Of a DNA stretch of 64,000 nucleotides, positions 61,475 through 64,000 are shown one piece after another (position 1 is the stretch's first letter; every line of letters starts with the position of its first letter). The stretch covers positions 28,922,261-28,986,260 of the forward strand of contig NC_132878.1 in NCBI RefSeq assembly GCF_030463535.1. Direction: 5' to 3'. Below the pieces are notes generated by a model. It did not search any database, was not told the origin of the DNA, and saw only the letters and a program-made list of their open reading frames with translations. The translations under genes and the position numbers were made by a program. The DNA comes from Salminus brasiliensis. Lineage: Eukaryota; Chordata; Actinopteri; Characiformes; Bryconidae.

Positions 61475-62526
61475 GGCATGGACTGTGTCTGGTCACTTGA
61501 TGGCAGTGGGTGAACTGGACAGGGCAGGGGATAGGACAGTAGACTGGGCAGTGCTTGGCGTTTCGCCTGCTGCACTAACATGAGCAAACAACATCCTTGC
61601 ATCTGGAGCACCATGTTGGCCACTGAACTCTCAGCCAACTTGCAGCTGACCACAGACACATCTCAGAGCAGAGGGAGAGCCTGTGCAGAGACAGGAACAG
61701 AAAATCAAAACAGTATTAGCATAAATCGCCACCTCAACAAATTTAACAAGTGGGACATTTATTGTGTGCAACACAGATCTGCTAGGTTGGGCCAAACACA
61801 CTGCTCACTGCGAGACATGGCAGTCCAGGCAGAGATGCTGCTGCTGTATTGTTGTGTTGGGAACAATTGATAGATCTACCATTAACTCTGTGTATTGTTG
61901 CCCAGCTTGGTCTACTGTGTTGCTGTGGTAACAGAGAACGTTCCAGCGGGTGATACGTCACAATCTTGAAACCACAGTAACATGGGACCTTATTGGAGTT
62001 TAACACCTGTACGTAGAATTGTTGTCCCCATTCTGGAAGCAGTTTCTTGTAGAAAACTCTACAAGTCAGGCCTGCATGAAGACCACACGAATGCCCCAGA
62101 ACAAATGTAAACTGAGCGTAAAACACACCTTAAATCTTCAGGACCCTTCACACCCGCTCTGCAAGAGCGAGAGTAAGAGTCTCAGCCTGATGCAGCTGTA
62201 ACCTAGCAGCCAGAGAACTTGCTGGTAACCCTAGAGATTCAGGGTCCAGTCCCAGTTGATAATGTCCCTTAAGCGAAAAACGGAAGGACTGTTTTTCTGC
62301 TTTTCTCCACAGCTGGAAACACAGTAAACCAGTAACCCTCACCCAGGGGAGGCAACCAAAGAGAGTAAGAGCTGTCTGGTCCCATTTTAACAAAAAAAAA
62401 AAAATAATAATAACAATAATATATATTTAATGGAATATAACTTTCAACATCAGTTAGTGAATTTTACTTTGATATCAGCAAACTCTTCAAACACTCACCG
62501 TTTTCCAACTTCTTTGACCTAACTGA
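61475..62526. other. Upstream flank of gpr63
   Basis: Probably contains gpr63 5' UTR and promoter. No clear TATA box or exon could be fixed by eye, and no other gene is supported. Confidence 0.4.
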
Positions 62527-62710
62527 TATTTACATTTACATTACACTTACATTTGTTGCATTTAACTGACGCTCTTATCCAGAGCGACTTACAAAATTAC
62601 AGTTATTACAGTGTTAGGAGTCTTTCCCAAGGACTCGCATTGGTGTAGCGCACTCAGACTGGGAATTGAACCCTGGTCTCCCACATGGTGTAATAGCTCA
62701 TAGCAGCTAG
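62527..62710 (-). repeat. Teleost dispersed SINE/L2-type repeat
   Basis: Begins with TTTACATTTACA and TAACTGACGCTCTTATCCAG AGCGACTTACA-type sequence and continues to GAATTGAACCCTGGTCTCCC. This is a very common fish retroposon, here in reverse orientation relative to the tail at 4771. Confidence 0.7.
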
Positions 62711-63789
62711 TGGTTTTATATGTTGCACCAACCACCATATTGACGGGAGAACAACGAGACGTTTTAACTCTCAAACGTCTGATAGGAGAGCTTCACCCTA
62801 AGCAGATGTGCAGTTCAGTTTGTGATCAGTGGACACAAATGCATTTCTGTTCTTACTGTATGATGTTATGAACCTGTGGAGACTGTATGAGCTGTGGGCT
62901 TGGCCTGCTATTTCCAAAGATGCTGTGTGTGGGTTGAGACAGCAGATTCTCCAGAAGTGGGGGAAAAAATGATTCACTCTCTTCTGCGATATTAATATGA
63001 ATAAACACTCCTGGAAGTCCCCCTTTTTTAATGAATTATCGTAGAGAGGAACTTCAGAACGTTTCTACCTGCACTGCGATGGCATCAGAAGTGCCTACCC
63101 ATTTCTGTGCTACAGGAACAAGCTAAAGATGATGGAGAGATTCTTCGCTACACTGTAATCAAAGATGGTATTAGGTTTTCTGCCTGCTCTGAGGGTGAAG
63201 GGGTTTTGGGACACTGATCTTAACCTTACTCCAGACCCTCTGTTTCCGCATCGACCCTGACAACACAGTCACCTTCACCCTCCTCTCACCCCGACTCTTA
63301 ATGACTTCACAGTGATCTTTGTCCTCCTCCAGACTCTCTGTCACTGGCTCGACCCAGTGAGGCCATGGCCTTCTTTTCCCTTCTACAGGCTCGTTGTTTC
63401 CACCCTGACACCGACGCCATGGTGTCTTTCATTCAAAGACTGGTCAGGGACCTAATCTAAGCCCCTGTGCGGGAAAACGGCCCATTGGGTTTTAGGTGTA
63501 AGGTTTGGGAATCTTACAGTTCTCTATCCACTTCAACACACTCTCCACTGTAAAAGTCACCACACATGCTCCTCTATTACAGTACCAAGAATACACTCCT
63601 TACTGGAGCACACTCCACTATCTCACTCCCCGCTCTCCACTATATAACGCAGAATAAAGACGGACATCATTACCTGAACATAAGTAGAGACAAACCACAA
63701 ACCCAACTAGAACAGACACTTAAACCTAAAATTAATTGAGTGTAGAACGCCTTACTGTAGGACTGAAGGATAAAGGTAATGGTCAGATC
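62711..63789. other. Intergenic DNA, nothing recognised
   Basis: No coding exon, RNA gene or repeat end could be supported in this stretch. Confidence 0.5.
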
Positions 63790-64000
63790 AAATCAAATCT
63801 GTGCTTACGATTAAGGTTTAGGGTTCAGGTTTAATCCTGAGCTTTTGGTGTTTATGGTGTAGGATTATTCCTAAACAGAGGTTTAGAGGTTAGTGCTAAT
63901 CCTGAACAGAGATTTAGAGATTAGGATGTAGATTTAATCCCGAGCAGAGATGTGGAGTTCAGTGTTAAGTATGAGCTTAAGGTTATGAGGTTTAAGGTTA
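63790..64000. repeat. Degenerate GGTTTAG-type repeat at window end
   Basis: Irregular TTTAGG/AGGTTTA words, including a roughly 30-bp unit around GAGGTTTAGAGGTTAG. It runs off the window edge. Confidence 0.6.

Noticed and set aside
60621-61583. Plus-strand ORFs over the GPCR
   Set aside because: They are antisense shadows of gpr63, which has all class A receptor motifs on the minus strand.

Overview
The window is nuclear DNA from a teleost fish. It carries spliced vertebrate genes with long repeat-filled introns, many Tc1/mariner, hAT, LINE and tRNA-SINE relics, and (CA)n microsatellites. The repeat types look otophysan or characiform-like, but that is an impression only.

Layout. 1-3844: a minisatellite of 31/32-bp units, cut by the window start. 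3845-8714: gene-poor DNA with a 39-bp tandem array and three decayed Tc1/mariner pieces. 8715-16179 (minus): ercc6l (PICH), three coding exons, 1226 aa, with a promoter around 16.2-16.5 kb and a complete hAT MITE in intron 1. 16.5-19.3 kb: repeats. 19328-29578 and 34495-44704: two arms of a roughly 10.2-kb inverted repeat around a 4.9-kb spacer. Each arm carries a complete 18-coding-exon gene (28859->22068 minus; 35211->42053 plus), with all splice phases closing to 665 codons. The spacer holds broken, partly scrambled pieces of further copies. 46320-58008 (minus): ufl1, 19 exons, 789 aa. 60332-61474 (minus): gpr63, one exon, 380 aa. The last 2.5 kb hold no gene I can support.

The most interesting locus is the palindromic pair. 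The predicted protein has a signal peptide, a roughly 225-residue cysteine-containing ectodomain, one extra membrane helix, an acidic linker, and then a six-helix voltage-gated channel. The channel has a seven-charge S4 and the filter T-L-D-D-W, and its pore and C-terminus match CATSPER1, the sperm flagellar calcium channel. The ectodomain most resembles the membrane-proximal part of a CatSper auxiliary subunit, probably CATSPERB. I read it as a pore/auxiliary-subunit fusion, duplicated head to head in a palindrome. Each copy has a TATA box and a CRE-like site, which would fit male germ-line expression. A Tc1-ended element containing LINE sequence sits in the 3' UTR of both copies, so it predates the inversion duplication.

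Ufl1 (ufmylation E3 ligase) and gpr63 (orphan GPCR) are also neighbours in mammals, which supports both calls. All boundaries were read by eye from splice signals and reading phase. Family assignments rest on remembered family features, not a search.
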